64,000 nucleotides of DNA, from contig DAMBHY010000014.1 of the NCBI GenBank assembly GCA_032068765.1, forward strand, positions 1 through 64,000. The letters run 5' to 3'. Of the stretch, positions 32,416 to 41,634 are shown piece after piece (the stretch's first letter is position 1; the number at the start of each line of letters is the position of its first letter). The notes under the pieces were generated by a model that was not told where the DNA came from, did no database searches, and was given only the letters and a program-made list of their open reading frames with translations. The position numbers and the translations under genes were made by a program. The DNA is from DAMBHY01 sp032068765. Its GTDB lineage: Bacteria; Bacteroidota; Bacteroidia; Bacteroidales; Dysgonomonadaceae.

Positions 32416-33837
32416 TTAAAAATACAAATCCCTCTCGCCCTTTTTTATTTTCTTTAATCTTTCTCTCACTTCGTGTTGCATTCTTTCGGAAAGGTCGGTA
32501 AGATTTTTTTCAATGACTTTCCATCCTTTATTTGCAGTTGTTTCAGGTGCATAATCTTCCAAATATTCTGCCAAAGTTAAGATAGCATTTGGGGAACAAT
32601 AACGTTTTATAAATCCGGGGACAGAAAATTCCATGAAATGCTCACCTGTTCGACCTTTTCGGTAGCATGCCGTACAAAAAGATGGCAGCATATCCTGCGC
32701 CAGCAGTTCTTCGATAATGTCATTGAGATGGCGGTCGTCATTAATGAGAAACTGACCTTTTTTGAGGTCGTGTTTACTTTCTTTTTCTGCATAACTGCCG
32801 ATTTCAATTTTTGTTCCGCCGTCAATTTGAGAAACACCAAATTCCAATAATTCATTGCGCAATTTTTCAGGTTCACGGGCTGTCAAAATAATCCCCGTAT
32901 AAGGAACGGCAAGCCTGAGAATGGCTATCAATCGTGCAAAATCATCATCCGAAACAAAATATCTATCGTTCCACTCCGAAGTGGATGCATCTTTGATACG
33001 CGGAAAAGAAATAGTGTGAGGACCGACATTGTAGCATGCTTCAAGATGGTTGGTGTGACGCACCAAACCCATCACTTCAAAACGCCAATCGTACAATCCA
33101 AACAAGGCGCCGATTCCCACATCATCCAACCCGGCTTCTTGCGCTCTGTCCAATGCCGTCAGGCGATAATCGTAATCCGTTTTTTTTCCGCTGAGGTGAT
33201 AATCCTTGTAAACTCCGCGATGATAAGTTTCCTGAAAAACCTGAAAAGTACCGATTCCAGCTTCTTTCACTGTGCGGAAACCTTCGATATCGAGCGGCGC
33301 GGCGTTGATATTCACCCGTCGTATTTCTCCGTTTCCTTTTTTCACGGAATATGCTGTGCGTACCGTTTCGGCGATGTATTCGGGACTGTATTCAGTATGT
33401 TCTCCATACACCAAGATCAAACGTTTCTGTCCGTTATCTTCCAATGCCTCAATCTCTTTCACCAACTCTCGTTGATTCAGCGTTTTGCGCAACTGTCCAC
33501 GGTTAGTTGAACGAAATCCGCAGTAGGCACAGTCGTTGGAACATTTATTCCCTACATATAATGGAGCAAATAGGACAATGCGATTGCCGTAAATTTTCTT
33601 TTTGAGTGCACGTGCACCCTCTTTTATTAAATTGATTGATTCGCTATCCTCGGCATTAATCAGCAGCGCAACTTCTTCGAGATTGAGCCGTTTTTTGTCA
33701 AGAGATTTGGCGATAACATCCTTTACTCTTGCGGGTGTAGAATTGGTATTATTGAGATAAGTCCAGATTTCCTCCTCATCAATAAACGGCTTCATCGGAA
33801 CATCGGGAATCTTGTATATTTCGGGTACAAATTTCAT
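32416..33837 (-). CDS. hydG: [FeFe]-hydrogenase maturase HydG, radical SAM tyrosine lyase
   Basis: I chose the ATG at 33837 (473 residues, normal length); the longer frame to 33948 adds sequence that overlaps the promoter. The radical SAM motif is CSNDCAYCGF, and the second cluster site is the C-terminal CTACYRKGRTGEHFM. Other family features are RVNINAAPLDIEGFR and GIGALFGLYDWRFE. HydG splits tyrosine to supply CO and cyanide ligands for the H-cluster. It is the first gene of the hydG-hydF-(broken gene)-hydE run. A TACCTTTG promoter box lies about 30 bases upstream on the same strand. Confidence 0.96.
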   Translation of the reverse strand: MKFVPEIYKIPDVPMKPFIDEEEIWTYLNNTNSTPARVKDVIAKSLDKKRLNLEEVALLINAEDSESINLIKEGARALKKKIYGNRIVLFAPLYVGNKCSNDCAYCGFRSTNRGQLRKTLNQRELVKEIEALEDNGQKRLILVYGEHTEYSPEYIAETVRTAYSVKKGNGEIRRVNINAAPLDIEGFRTVKEAGIGTFQVFQETYHRGVYKDYHLSGKKTDYDYRLTALDRAQEAGLDDVGIGALFGLYDWRFEVMGLVRHTNHLEACYNVGPHTISFPRIKDASTSEWNDRYFVSDDDFARLIAILRLAVPYTGIILTAREPEKLRNELLEFGVSQIDGGTKIEIGSYAEKESKHDLKKGQFLINDDRHLNDIIEELLAQDMLPSFCTACYRKGRTGEHFMEFSVPGFIKRYCSPNAILTLAEYLEDYAPETTANKGWKVIEKNLTDLSERMQHEVRERLKKIKKGERDLYF

Positions 33838-33868
33838 ATGATAATGGTCGTTGATTGTAAATGTTACG

Positions 33869-33876
33869 CAAAGGTA
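33869..33876 (-). promoter_or_regulatory. hydG promoter -7 element
   Basis: On the minus strand TACCTTTG matches the TAnnTTTG consensus and lies 32 bases before the hydG ATG, a natural distance. No clear -33 TTTG is seen at the expected spacing. Confidence 0.55.
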
Positions 33877-33971
33877 AGGCATTATTATGTTATCTTTGGA
33901 AAAAAAATTATAAAACCATTTTACTATGTGAGGAATTAATGTTTTCATTTCCGAACTACACTCGTTTTTTT

Positions 33972-33979
33972 TACCTTTG
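33972..33979 (+). promoter_or_regulatory. promoter -7 element of the TonB-like gene
   Basis: TACCTTTG sits 33 bases upstream of the ATG at 34012, back to back with the identical hydG element on the other strand. The spacing and match to consensus make it a good promoter candidate. Confidence 0.55.
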
Positions 33980-34011
33980 TAAACACGTAAATCAAAAAAT
34001 TTTATTTAAGA

Positions 34012-34866
34012 ATGAAATTCAGAAACTGGAACTTACTCATCATATTAATTTTAAGTTTGGTTTTCTCCATCAACAATAGTTACGGAGAGGAACAAAATAA
34101 TGTTCAAAAGAAGAAAACCGCTTTAAAACGAAATATAACAAAAAAAAGTACTGTTCGAAAAACCATAAACACATCTACAGAAAAAATTGTGGATGATCCC
34201 GATATTGACCCGATGTTTACAGGCGGTTCGTACGCCATGACTAATTTCATCACCGAAAACATGAATTATCCACAGGAAAGTCTCGACAGAAAAAAGGAAG
34301 GTTTGGTAGTGTGGACATTTACTGTCGACACAGCAGGTTTGCTCTCAGATTTCGATATTATTCATCGTGCGGATTCAGCTCTTGATCAGGAAGCTCTGCG
34401 TATCATCAAGTTGATGCCGCCTTGGCGTCCCGCAAAACTTAATGGTAAGTTTGTGAAAGCCAAAACATATGTTCCTATGTTGTTTAAACTAAACAATGCT
34501 AAAAAACGCGAACGTACGGCTGTGGAGCAAGCAATCATGCATCCCGAAACAGAAAAGATATATTCTGAGGTAGAACAAATGCCTCAGTTTCCCGGAGGAA
34601 ACGATAAACTAGCAGTGTATTTAGCTAACAATATTGAATATCCCGAACAGGCAAAAGCAGAAAAGATTGAAGGGCGAGTCCTCACAAGTTTTGTGGTAAA
34701 AAAAGATGGGAAGGTATCTGACATACAAATTATTGAAAGTGTAAATCCACTATTGAACGAAGAAGCCATCCGTGTGTTGGGATTGATGCCTGACTGGATA
34801 CCTGGTGAAGAAAAAGGGGAACACGTGAATGTGCGTTGCAACCTCCCAATCGACTTTAAGCTATAA
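34012..34866 (+). CDS. periplasmic protein with two TonB C-terminal domains
   Basis: A 284-residue protein with an N-terminal hydrophobic signal (LLIILILSLVFSINNSYG) and a basic linker rich in Lys and Thr. Two TonB-C repeats follow: NYPQESLDRKKEGLVVWTF with the conserved MPPWRPAK, and EYPEQAKAEKIEGRVLTSF with MPDWIPGEEKG. Each has the typical strand-helix-strand layout of energy-transducer tails. Without a proline-rich spanner it may act as a periplasmic partner of TonB systems or bind cell-wall or outer-membrane proteins, instead of being a classical TonB. It is divergent from the hyd operon, with a separate promoter. Confidence 0.8.
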   Translation: MKFRNWNLLIILILSLVFSINNSYGEEQNNVQKKKTALKRNITKKSTVRKTINTSTEKIVDDPDIDPMFTGGSYAMTNFITENMNYPQESLDRKKEGLVVWTFTVDTAGLLSDFDIIHRADSALDQEALRIIKLMPPWRPAKLNGKFVKAKTYVPMLFKLNNAKKRERTAVEQAIMHPETEKIYSEVEQMPQFPGGNDKLAVYLANNIEYPEQAKAEKIEGRVLTSFVVKKDGKVSDIQIIESVNPLLNEEAIRVLGLMPDWIPGEEKGEHVNVRCNLPIDFKL

Positions 34867-34882
34867 TGCACGCATTAGAGAT

Positions 34883-34925
34883 GTTATAACGTATATGTTA
34901 GATAAGTTATAACCTATGCGTTAGT
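34883..34925. repeat. 23-bp direct repeat, two copies
   Basis: GTTATAAC-N6-GTTAG occurs at 34883 and again at 34906 (N6 = GTATAT and CTATGC). The GTTATAAC core is itself palindromic. It lies in the short gap between two convergent genes and has no evident terminator character. Confidence 0.5.
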
Positions 34926-34971
34926 GTCAGTTAATGAAACAGATGATATTTTTAAAGATATCGCCTGTTTT

Positions 34972-36123
34972 TTATTGCAGTTCCAGAAAGTTTTTTACTG
35001 GATTGCCATACATTACCACCATCCGTTCACGTAGGAATTTCTCATCTTTGCCAGGAATATTAATTTTCGCCAACTGACCTTCCATATATTTATTGAATTT
35101 GGTAACGTCTTCATCTGTATATTTGTTCCTGCAGGATGCACTACCTGTCATTTCATCATAAGCGACATAGTTGAAAGGATAAAATACATAATTACTGAAT
35201 ATTTCCGCATCAATGGCGTGAGCGATTTTTTCTAAAATGGTCGCCTTATCTGATATATCTCCCAATTCTGCGATTTTGGAATTTATTTCATGACCGAATT
35301 TAAGACTTACACGTCCCTTAAAACCCATCAAACCGGTCATCATGTTTTCCAAATCATCGGCTTGCGTTTTTTTATACCCAGGATTATCACGTTTCAGTTG
35401 AAACTCTTTCGCTTTCAAAAAATCACAAGGATCTAATTCGTAAGAAAGAGCCAACGGAAGGATGTTGAGTTGGCTTAGGGTTTCCTTAAGGTGAGCACTA
35501 TTATGAAGCGACAACATTTTCAATAGACTTATCTGTGTTCTATCGTTGGAGTCTTTTGCACGTCCTTCTCTCTGCGCAAGCCAGATTGATTGGTTGTATT
35601 CGGTGATAGTATTATGAATGTAATCTGACAAATGTTTTGAAGTTTCAAGCATTTGTCGCACCGAAACGCTTCTTTTCACAATAAAACTTTTATTTAATCT
35701 CACCACATCGCGGATCCATTGATAAATAAGCAGATTGTCGCCGATAGCAATTTCTGTTGTGGGCAAACCAAACTTAATTCTGCTAATATTCAGGAAAGCA
35801 GAGTCCAGAATAATATCGCGATGATTTGAAATAATTAAGTTTCCTTTCGAATTCTCGCTTCGTTCGAAGTTGTGAGTATTGAGTTCTGTCACCGTTTTCT
35901 CAACCAACTGACAAATAAAAGGTCTTATGATATTTGCTTGAAATTGATATACATTTTCAACCCTCAACAAATTTTGTTTAAAATCATCCCAAGCCATCAA
36001 TCCTTTTAGACCTGATGAGATGGCTTTCACAAATTGTTCGTCATTGATAAGCGATTGAATTGTACTTTTGATCTCATGATCGCGCAATGGACGAATATCT
36101 TCGAACAAACTATCGAAATTCAT
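34972..36123 (-). CDS. glycerolipid acyltransferase (PlsB/PlsC-like)
   Basis: The 383-residue cytoplasmic or membrane-peripheral protein has the acyltransferase H-x4-D motif in LIISNHRDIILDSAFLN, then FIVKRSVSVRQML and AQREGRAKDSNDRTQ (the E-G-x-R substrate-binding region). It should transfer an acyl group to a glycerophosphate or related acceptor. It is longer than PlsC and lacks clear transmembrane helices, as in a Bacteroidetes family usually named 1-acyl-sn-glycerol-3-phosphate acyltransferase. The stop of ddl is 6 bases upstream, so it sits last in the PASTA-rluD-ddl run. Confidence 0.8.
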   Translation of the reverse strand: MNFDSLFEDIRPLRDHEIKSTIQSLINDEQFVKAISSGLKGLMAWDDFKQNLLRVENVYQFQANIIRPFICQLVEKTVTELNTHNFERSENSKGNLIISNHRDIILDSAFLNISRIKFGLPTTEIAIGDNLLIYQWIRDVVRLNKSFIVKRSVSVRQMLETSKHLSDYIHNTITEYNQSIWLAQREGRAKDSNDRTQISLLKMLSLHNSAHLKETLSQLNILPLALSYELDPCDFLKAKEFQLKRDNPGYKKTQADDLENMMTGLMGFKGRVSLKFGHEINSKIAELGDISDKATILEKIAHAIDAEIFSNYVFYPFNYVAYDEMTGSASCRNKYTDEDVTKFNKYMEGQLAKINIPGKDEKFLRERMVVMYGNPVKNFLELQ

Positions 36124-36129
36124 GATTTT

Positions 36130-37110
36130 TCAATTTAGCTTTTTGTATTCATATTCTATGATGTCAGTCAAAACATCTTTGATTGGAAGTTTTGCAGCTG
36201 CTACCTGCTGAGGGATAAAACTTGTAGGCGTCATACCTGGCGTTGTATTGATTTCCAGCAAAATAGGGCCTTCATCTGATATGATGTAATCTACGCGGAT
36301 AAATCCTTTTGCTTCAATGATTTTGTATATCTTTTGTGTCAATTCTTGTATTTTTGAAGTCATCTGCGCCGATATCCGTGCGGGAGTAATTTCCTCTACC
36401 TCACCATTGTATTTAGCGTTGTAATCAAAAAATTCATTCTTTGAAACTACTTCTGATATAGGCAAAGCATGTATTCCTCTATCGTTTTTGTAGCAGCCAC
36501 AGGTTACTTCTGTACCTGAGATGAATCTTTCTATCATCACCTCATTCGCTTCTTCGAATGCATAAGCAATCGCACCGCTTAAGTCTTCAGTTTTCTTCAC
36601 TTTAGTTGTCGCGAAACTAGAACCTCCAACATTGGGTTTTACAAAAACAGGAAGTGACAATTTATTGATAATTTCTTCCGAATTATATTCATCATTTTTT
36701 CTAACAATCACGGATTCTGCCACATCATAACCAAAGCTTTTGAAAAAATTGTTGCAGAAATATTTACTGAATGTAAGTGCTGAAGCTAAAACTCCACAAT
36801 TGGAATAAGGAATATGGAGCATATCGAAGTATCCCTGCAAAGTTCCATCTTCTCCCGGAGTACCATGAATCGTAATGTAAGCAAAATCAAAGTTTATTTT
36901 TCGATTGTCCAAAACGAAACTGAAATCATTCTTGTCAATTAAATAATATTGCCCATCATTTTCTACAAACCATTTTTCTCTTTCAATTTTTACCTTGTAT
37001 ATATTGTAAATTTCATGATTCATAAAGGAATTGATTCCCTCTGCACTTTTTTCAGAAACTTCTTTTTCAGAAGAGTATCCGCCCCAAACAATCGCTATAT
37101 TTTTTTTCAT
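36130..37110 (-). CDS. ddl: D-alanine--D-alanine ligase
   Basis: From the ATG at 37110 there are 326 residues. ATP-grasp features: N-terminal NIAIVWGGYSSEKEVS, HGTPGEDGTLQGYFDM, VFVKPNVGGSSFATTKV, ERFISGTEVTCGCY and the metal-binding EINTTPGMTPTSFIPQQ. It joins two D-Ala residues for peptidoglycan stem peptides in the cytoplasm. The gene follows the pseudouridine synthase closely (about 15 bases). An ATG three codons earlier (37119) is possible. Confidence 0.96.
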   Translation of the reverse strand: MKKNIAIVWGGYSSEKEVSEKSAEGINSFMNHEIYNIYKVKIEREKWFVENDGQYYLIDKNDFSFVLDNRKINFDFAYITIHGTPGEDGTLQGYFDMLHIPYSNCGVLASALTFSKYFCNNFFKSFGYDVAESVIVRKNDEYNSEEIINKLSLPVFVKPNVGGSSFATTKVKKTEDLSGAIAYAFEEANEVMIERFISGTEVTCGCYKNDRGIHALPISEVVSKNEFFDYNAKYNGEVEEITPARISAQMTSKIQELTQKIYKIIEAKGFIRVDYIISDEGPILLEINTTPGMTPTSFIPQQVAAAKLPIKDVLTDIIEYEYKKLN

Positions 37111-37125
37111 ATTCAACATTAAATT

Positions 37126-38187
37126 TTATTCTATAATGTCACGTGCGCAAGTATAAATACGCCATTTTTTTATAACCTCTTCCATGTCTTCGGGAATGTT
37201 ACTCTCGAAAAACATTTCATCACCCGTTCGAGGATGGACAAAACCCAAAGTCTGCGCATGTAGGCATTGGCGCGGACATGCAACAAAACAATTGTAAACA
37301 AACTGTTTATATTTTACGAAATTCGTACCCCGAAGGATTTCATTTCCGCCATATCGCTCATCGTTAAAAAGCGTATGCCCGATATATTTCATATGGACAC
37401 GGATTTGGTGGGTACGTCCGGTTTCAAGACGACATTGCACTAATGTTACATATCCAAATCGTTCTAAAACTTTATAGTGAGTAACAGCCGTTTTTCCTTG
37501 ATCACCTTCGGGAAATACACGCATCAGCATCCTGTCTTTTGGATCGCGTCCAATATTCCCCTCAATACGTCCTTCATCTTTTTCTACATTTCCCCAAACA
37601 AGTGCCACGTATTGCCTTTTGGTTGTCTTATTGAAAAATTGTACTGAAAGTTTCGTTTTCGCATCAGGTGTTTTAGCTATCAACAACAGTCCAGAAGTAT
37701 CTTTGTCTATTCGATGTACAAGCCCTAATCTGGGATCATCTATATTTATGCTTTCATTATATTTTAAATGATATGCTATAGCATTGACCAAGGTGCCGGT
37801 ATAATTCCCATGTCCAGGATGCACTACCATTCCAGGTTTTTTATTGACAACTATTAGGTCATCATCTTCATACACAATGTCCAGGGGAATATCTTCCGGG
37901 ATGATTTCCAACTCGTGACGGGGCTTGTCCATCATAATAGAAATCACATCAAGAGGTTTTACGCGGTAGTTGGATTTTACAGGTTCATTATTCACTAAAA
38001 TACATCCGGCTTCGGCGGCTTGTTGTATTCTGTTACGGGAGATTCCTTCAATCCTTACAGAAAGAAACTTGTCAATACGCAGCATGTTCTGACCTTTATC
38101 AGCAATAAACCGATAATGTTCATACATGGTCTGGTTTTCCGATGATAGATTCTCTATTTCATCGTCATCTTCAACAAATTGTAGCAT
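37126..38187 (-). CDS. rluD: RluA/RluD-family 23S rRNA pseudouridine synthase
   Basis: A 353-residue protein with an N-terminal S4 RNA-binding domain (RIDKFLSVRIEGISRNRIQQ) and the catalytic domain of the RluA family: KPGMVVHPGHGNYTGTLVNA, the nucleophile Asp in HRIDKDTSGLLLIAKT and GRTHQIRVHMKYIGHTL. By family and length it probably isomerises uridines of 23S rRNA helix 69, as RluD does; the exact sites are inferred. It lies between the PASTA gene and ddl on the same strand. Confidence 0.88.
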   Translation of the reverse strand: MLQFVEDDDEIENLSSENQTMYEHYRFIADKGQNMLRIDKFLSVRIEGISRNRIQQAAEAGCILVNNEPVKSNYRVKPLDVISIMMDKPRHELEIIPEDIPLDIVYEDDDLIVVNKKPGMVVHPGHGNYTGTLVNAIAYHLKYNESINIDDPRLGLVHRIDKDTSGLLLIAKTPDAKTKLSVQFFNKTTKRQYVALVWGNVEKDEGRIEGNIGRDPKDRMLMRVFPEGDQGKTAVTHYKVLERFGYVTLVQCRLETGRTHQIRVHMKYIGHTLFNDERYGGNEILRGTNFVKYKQFVYNCFVACPRQCLHAQTLGFVHPRTGDEMFFESNIPEDMEEVIKKWRIYTCARDIIE

Positions 38188-38205
38188 ATCCTTCTTTCTA
38201 TATAA

Positions 38206-38904
38206 TTATTGGAAAAACGAATCGTCTACTTTACTTTTTTTGACTTCCTGTTCTTTCTTCGTAGGTTGAGTTTGTATAATTATTTGTCCGGAATCATTGC
38301 GGTTGACCTGACTTGGCGGAACCTGAACTTCTCTATTCATATCCAAAGAGTCTATAATTTCCCCACTACCAACGATCAGTTTTAATGGCGAACCTGCAGG
38401 CACTTTTTCATCTGGTCTCAGAGTTTTTCCACGATATACAACAGATAGAACTAGTCCTGCATATTCCGAAGGAGTTTCTTCAATAGTCAATTGTGTAAAA
38501 CCCATAGAAATTAAAAGTGCTTGTGCCTGACGAAGTGAAAAGTCATTCAATCCAGGGATAGCAATCTGTTGAGGCATGCGTGAATAAATTGTCACATATA
38601 CCGAGCGTCCTCTTTTGACATTGCTTTTGGCATCTGGATTTTGGTCAATTACAGAGCCAGGGACAGCTCCTTTTCTATAAATAGAATCAAGTACTTCCAG
38701 TTTCAATCCTTTTGATTTGAGAATTGATTTTGCTTCTTCAACTTGTAGTGTAGAAAGCGAGGGAACTTCGATATTTTGATTATGACGCGTATAAACGTGG
38801 GCAAATAAAAACAATAAAACAATGATTAATGCTCCTCCACCTATTATTATAAGGAGATTTTTTATAATACTATTTCCGAATGGACTTTTTTCAGGAAGCT
38901 TCAT
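38206..38904 (-). CDS. membrane-anchored PASTA-domain protein
   Basis: The ATG at 38904 gives 232 residues; the TTG at 38931 would add nine. One N-terminal transmembrane helix (LLIIIGGGALIIVLLFLFAH) is followed by two or three PASTA repeats, recognised from EVPSLSTLQVEEAKSILKSK, AVPGSVIDQNPDAKSNVKRG and PSEYAGLVLSVVYRGKTLRP. The tail is rich in Gln and Lys. PASTA domains bind peptidoglycan or its precursors. Here no kinase or transpeptidase domain is attached, so it may be a scaffold of the cell-wall machinery; it precedes rluD-ddl by 18 bases. Confidence 0.85.
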   Translation of the reverse strand: MKLPEKSPFGNSIIKNLLIIIGGGALIIVLLFLFAHVYTRHNQNIEVPSLSTLQVEEAKSILKSKGLKLEVLDSIYRKGAVPGSVIDQNPDAKSNVKRGRSVYVTIYSRMPQQIAIPGLNDFSLRQAQALLISMGFTQLTIEETPSEYAGLVLSVVYRGKTLRPDEKVPAGSPLKLIVGSGEIIDSLDMNREVQVPPSQVNRNDSGQIIIQTQPTKKEQEVKKSKVDDSFFQ

Positions 38905-39003
38905 TTTGTCAATGCTTGAAATATTGTACAAATGTATAAAAAAATCGATTGTAATTGACTATATATTTGCCGTTTTACAGATTTACAATACTTATAAAAA
39001 CAA

Positions 39004-39035
39004 AAAGAGCAAAAACCTTTCGATTTTTGCTCTTT
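39004..39035. terminator. terminator downstream of rpmH
   Basis: AAAGAGCAAAAA and TTTTTGCTCTTT form a 12-bp stem around an 8-base loop between rpmH and the PASTA gene. The A/T-rich arms can provide a U run in either direction, so it should terminate rpmH on the minus strand. Confidence 0.8.
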
Positions 39036-39053
39036 CTAATGTATTTTACAAGA

Positions 39054-39200
39054 CTAAAATTCGTCAGAAACAGATAATTTAGCTCTTCCTTTTGCACGGC
39101 GTGCAGCAAGCACTCGACGACCATTTTTTGTAGCCATTCTTGAACGGAAACCGTGTTTGTTTTTTCTCTTTCTCAAAGAGGGTTGAAATGTTCTTTTCAT
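39054..39200 (-). CDS. rpmH: 50S ribosomal protein L34
   Basis: From the ATG at 39200 there are 48 residues with the hallmark KRTFQPSLRKRKNKHGF and MATKNGRRVLAARRAKGRA. The upstream in-frame extension to 39248 is not L34-like. It is a basic protein of the large ribosomal subunit. In many bacteria it neighbours rnpA and dnaA; here neither is present, and the next gene upstream is a divergent permease, so the classical origin cluster is not here. Confidence 0.97.
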   Translation of the reverse strand: MKRTFQPSLRKRKNKHGFRSRMATKNGRRVLAARRAKGRAKLSVSDEF

Positions 39201-39428
39201 CGCAATATATTGTATTTGTTTATTTCTTACTTCACTATTGGGGTGCAAAAATAAAAATAATTTTTGTTATAACCAATTATTCGACTATTTAATTGTTATC
39301 GAAGTATATAATATTTATCTTATAAAATTCATCTTTCATGGCTCAGTCGCTATTAGTGATGTTTTTAAATACAAAATTATTATTTTTGTAAAAATACTTT
39401 ATTTGAAATTATTGAAAAATGCTCGTCC

Positions 39429-40847
39429 ATGAAATCTAAAGATGGGAAATTAGGCGTTACTCTTTTGATATTTATTGCAATAGGTTCCATGATTGGGTCA
39501 GGAATTTTCAATGCGCCCAAGGATCTAATTCAAGTTGCCAATCCACTTAGCGTTCTCATCACTTGGATAATAGGAGGTTTGGGAGCAATGTCTCTTGCAT
39601 TTGTCTTTATTTATTTAAATCAAAAAAAACCGGAATTAAAAAGTGGTATATTTGCTTATGCCAAGGATGGCTTCGGCGATTATATGGGATTTGCTTCTGC
39701 CTGGGGCTACTGGTCATTAGGCTGGTTGGGAAATATAAGTTACTTCTTGATTTTTTTCAAAACTCTGAATGATACATTAGGCTCAAACGCCTTATCTCCA
39801 CTAACTTGTTTTTTTATGGCCACAGTTATTTTATGGTGTTATTATTTAATTATATTAGCAGGGGTAAAAGAAGGCGCAATTATTAATTTTATAGTAACTG
39901 TTGCCAAGCTTCTTCCTATTGCACTTGTAGTAGGAGTTGGAATATATCTATTCGACATAAAAAACTTTCATTACATCGATTGGCAAAACGTATTGGCATC
40001 AAACGGCGAATCTACCACTTTACCTGTTCAAATAAAGAACGCTATGGCTATCGTTTTGTGGTGTTTTATTGGAATAGAAGCAGCATCAGTTCTTTCATCC
40101 CGCGCTACAAGCATGAGGGCCGTTAGAAAAGCAACACTAATTTCCCTTATTATAGTTTTGGCAACATATGTTGCTCTTACAGGATTAACGATGGGTAGCT
40201 TATCAGCAAAGAATTTAGTTGAATCACAAACACCACTTGCATTGGTGCTGGAACAGACTTTTCTTGGAGCAGTTGGAGGATATATTATAAAATTGGGATT
40301 AATGATATCGGTAATTGGCGCAAGTTTATCATGGCTGTTACTTTCAACGGAAACATTATACTCAGCAGCAAAAGAAGGAGTTTTGCCTAAGATATTTACT
40401 AAAGTCAATAAAAATTTTACACCAATAAATTCATTATTATTTTCTCAGATTTTCACACAATTTTTTCTTTTATCTATCCTCTTGCCAAGCATGAACAAAA
40501 CCTATGTTACCGTAATAACAATGGGAACTACGCTTGTTCTTATTCCATATTTACTTTCTTCTATTTACGCAGTTAAAATTGCATGGAAAGAAAAAGGAGA
40601 AAATCAATTCAACAAGGCCATAGCTTTAATCGGCACGATTTATTCTATGTATGTTATTTACGCAGTTGGAATTAAATATCTTTTCTTTACCGTAATTTTC
40701 TATGTTTTAGGATCTGGATTGTTTATCTGGGCAAAAAAAGAGCAAAATCAAAAAATTCCAAGATGGGAAAAAAATCTAATCTTCGGTTTAAGTGTTTTAG
40801 CGGTAATAATTATTATTTTGCTGTATATGGGAAAAATTTCCATTTGA
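39429..40847 (+). CDS. APC-family amino acid permease/antiporter
   Basis: A 472-residue inner-membrane protein with about 12 spans. It starts with the APC glycine motif IAIGSMIGSGIFNAPKDL and has IVLWCFIGIEAASVLSSRA in the sixth-span region. The nearest recognised relatives are basic amino acid/polyamine antiporters (ArcD-like arginine-ornithine exchangers), but the substrate is not determined by visible motifs. The gene stands alone: the 180-base upstream gap separates it from divergent rpmH, and an empty 790-base region follows. Confidence 0.85.
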   Translation: MKSKDGKLGVTLLIFIAIGSMIGSGIFNAPKDLIQVANPLSVLITWIIGGLGAMSLAFVFIYLNQKKPELKSGIFAYAKDGFGDYMGFASAWGYWSLGWLGNISYFLIFFKTLNDTLGSNALSPLTCFFMATVILWCYYLIILAGVKEGAIINFIVTVAKLLPIALVVGVGIYLFDIKNFHYIDWQNVLASNGESTTLPVQIKNAMAIVLWCFIGIEAASVLSSRATSMRAVRKATLISLIIVLATYVALTGLTMGSLSAKNLVESQTPLALVLEQTFLGAVGGYIIKLGLMISVIGASLSWLLLSTETLYSAAKEGVLPKIFTKVNKNFTPINSLLFSQIFTQFFLLSILLPSMNKTYVTVITMGTTLVLIPYLLSSIYAVKIAWKEKGENQFNKAIALIGTIYSMYVIYAVGIKYLFFTVIFYVLGSGLFIWAKKEQNQKIPRWEKNLIFGLSVLAVIIIILLYMGKISI

Positions 40848-41634
40848 CAATCTTTTTGTATCTCATGCAGCAAATATAATCTTTCTACATCTTTATAAAC
40901 TCACATAGACTTTATTAATAAAGACGAAATTCTTATCTCTGTTTGAAAAAAATATATTGGGTATACTGCAGGTAATTCACAGCTTATTCGGATGCTCTAA
41001 AAAGTATATACAAAAAATAAGGATTGCATCATAACTATGATTTTTTTTAAATTGTGAGAACCTTTAATGAGGATATATTTAAAAGATGAGGTAAGGAAAT
41101 TTAAACTCGTATATCCCTTGGAGTTTTATTAAAAATGAATTGATGCTAACACAAGATCGATTTGACAATACTTAATTCAGAATCAAGACGTTCTAATTAT
41201 CACAAACACAAAAACTAATGTTTGATGTGATGACGTGTGTGATCAAAAAAAATCAGAACTCTACTAATCTAAAAGACTCACACATTAGTCTTGATGTAAA
41301 ATAGTGCGGTTACTCTCCATTTTAAAAAAAGGAATAGCAAAAGACAATTCATTACTAAAACTTTCCAATGACCAGTTTTATGTGTAATGAATTTTATATC
41401 CTACACCCGATTTTTTTATCCGGATAATTGCGCTTTGGCTTGTTCTTATCAAAGTCTCAATACATAGGATTTATTGAGATTCCGAAACTTTTATAATTTT
41501 TCCCGTTTTTCGAGACACAAATCATCAGTCTGATAGTTTTTTTGACTTACAACATAGAACGTCAAATGTTGCATTAATCTTTTTTTCAGTTTACATCCTG
41601 TTTTAAATTTAAATTTTCATATAATGTTGTTGTG
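40848..41634. other. gene-poor AT-rich region
   Basis: No convincing gene is seen in these 787 bases on either strand. It has many stop codons in all frames and short direct and inverted repeats such as ACACGTCATCACA-like stretches near 41220. A minus-strand stretch (about 41470 to 41378) ends in GVGYKIHYT and faintly recalls a response-regulator tail. It may be decayed coding DNA. Confidence 0.5.

Noticed and set aside
39000..39430. Replication origin next to rpmH
   Set aside because: No dnaA, rnpA or DnaA-box cluster was seen; the gap is short and AT-rich only.
41378..41470. Response-regulator tail ending GVGYKIHYT on the minus strand
   Set aside because: The similarity is confined to a few residues and the upstream frame does not continue into a regulator domain.
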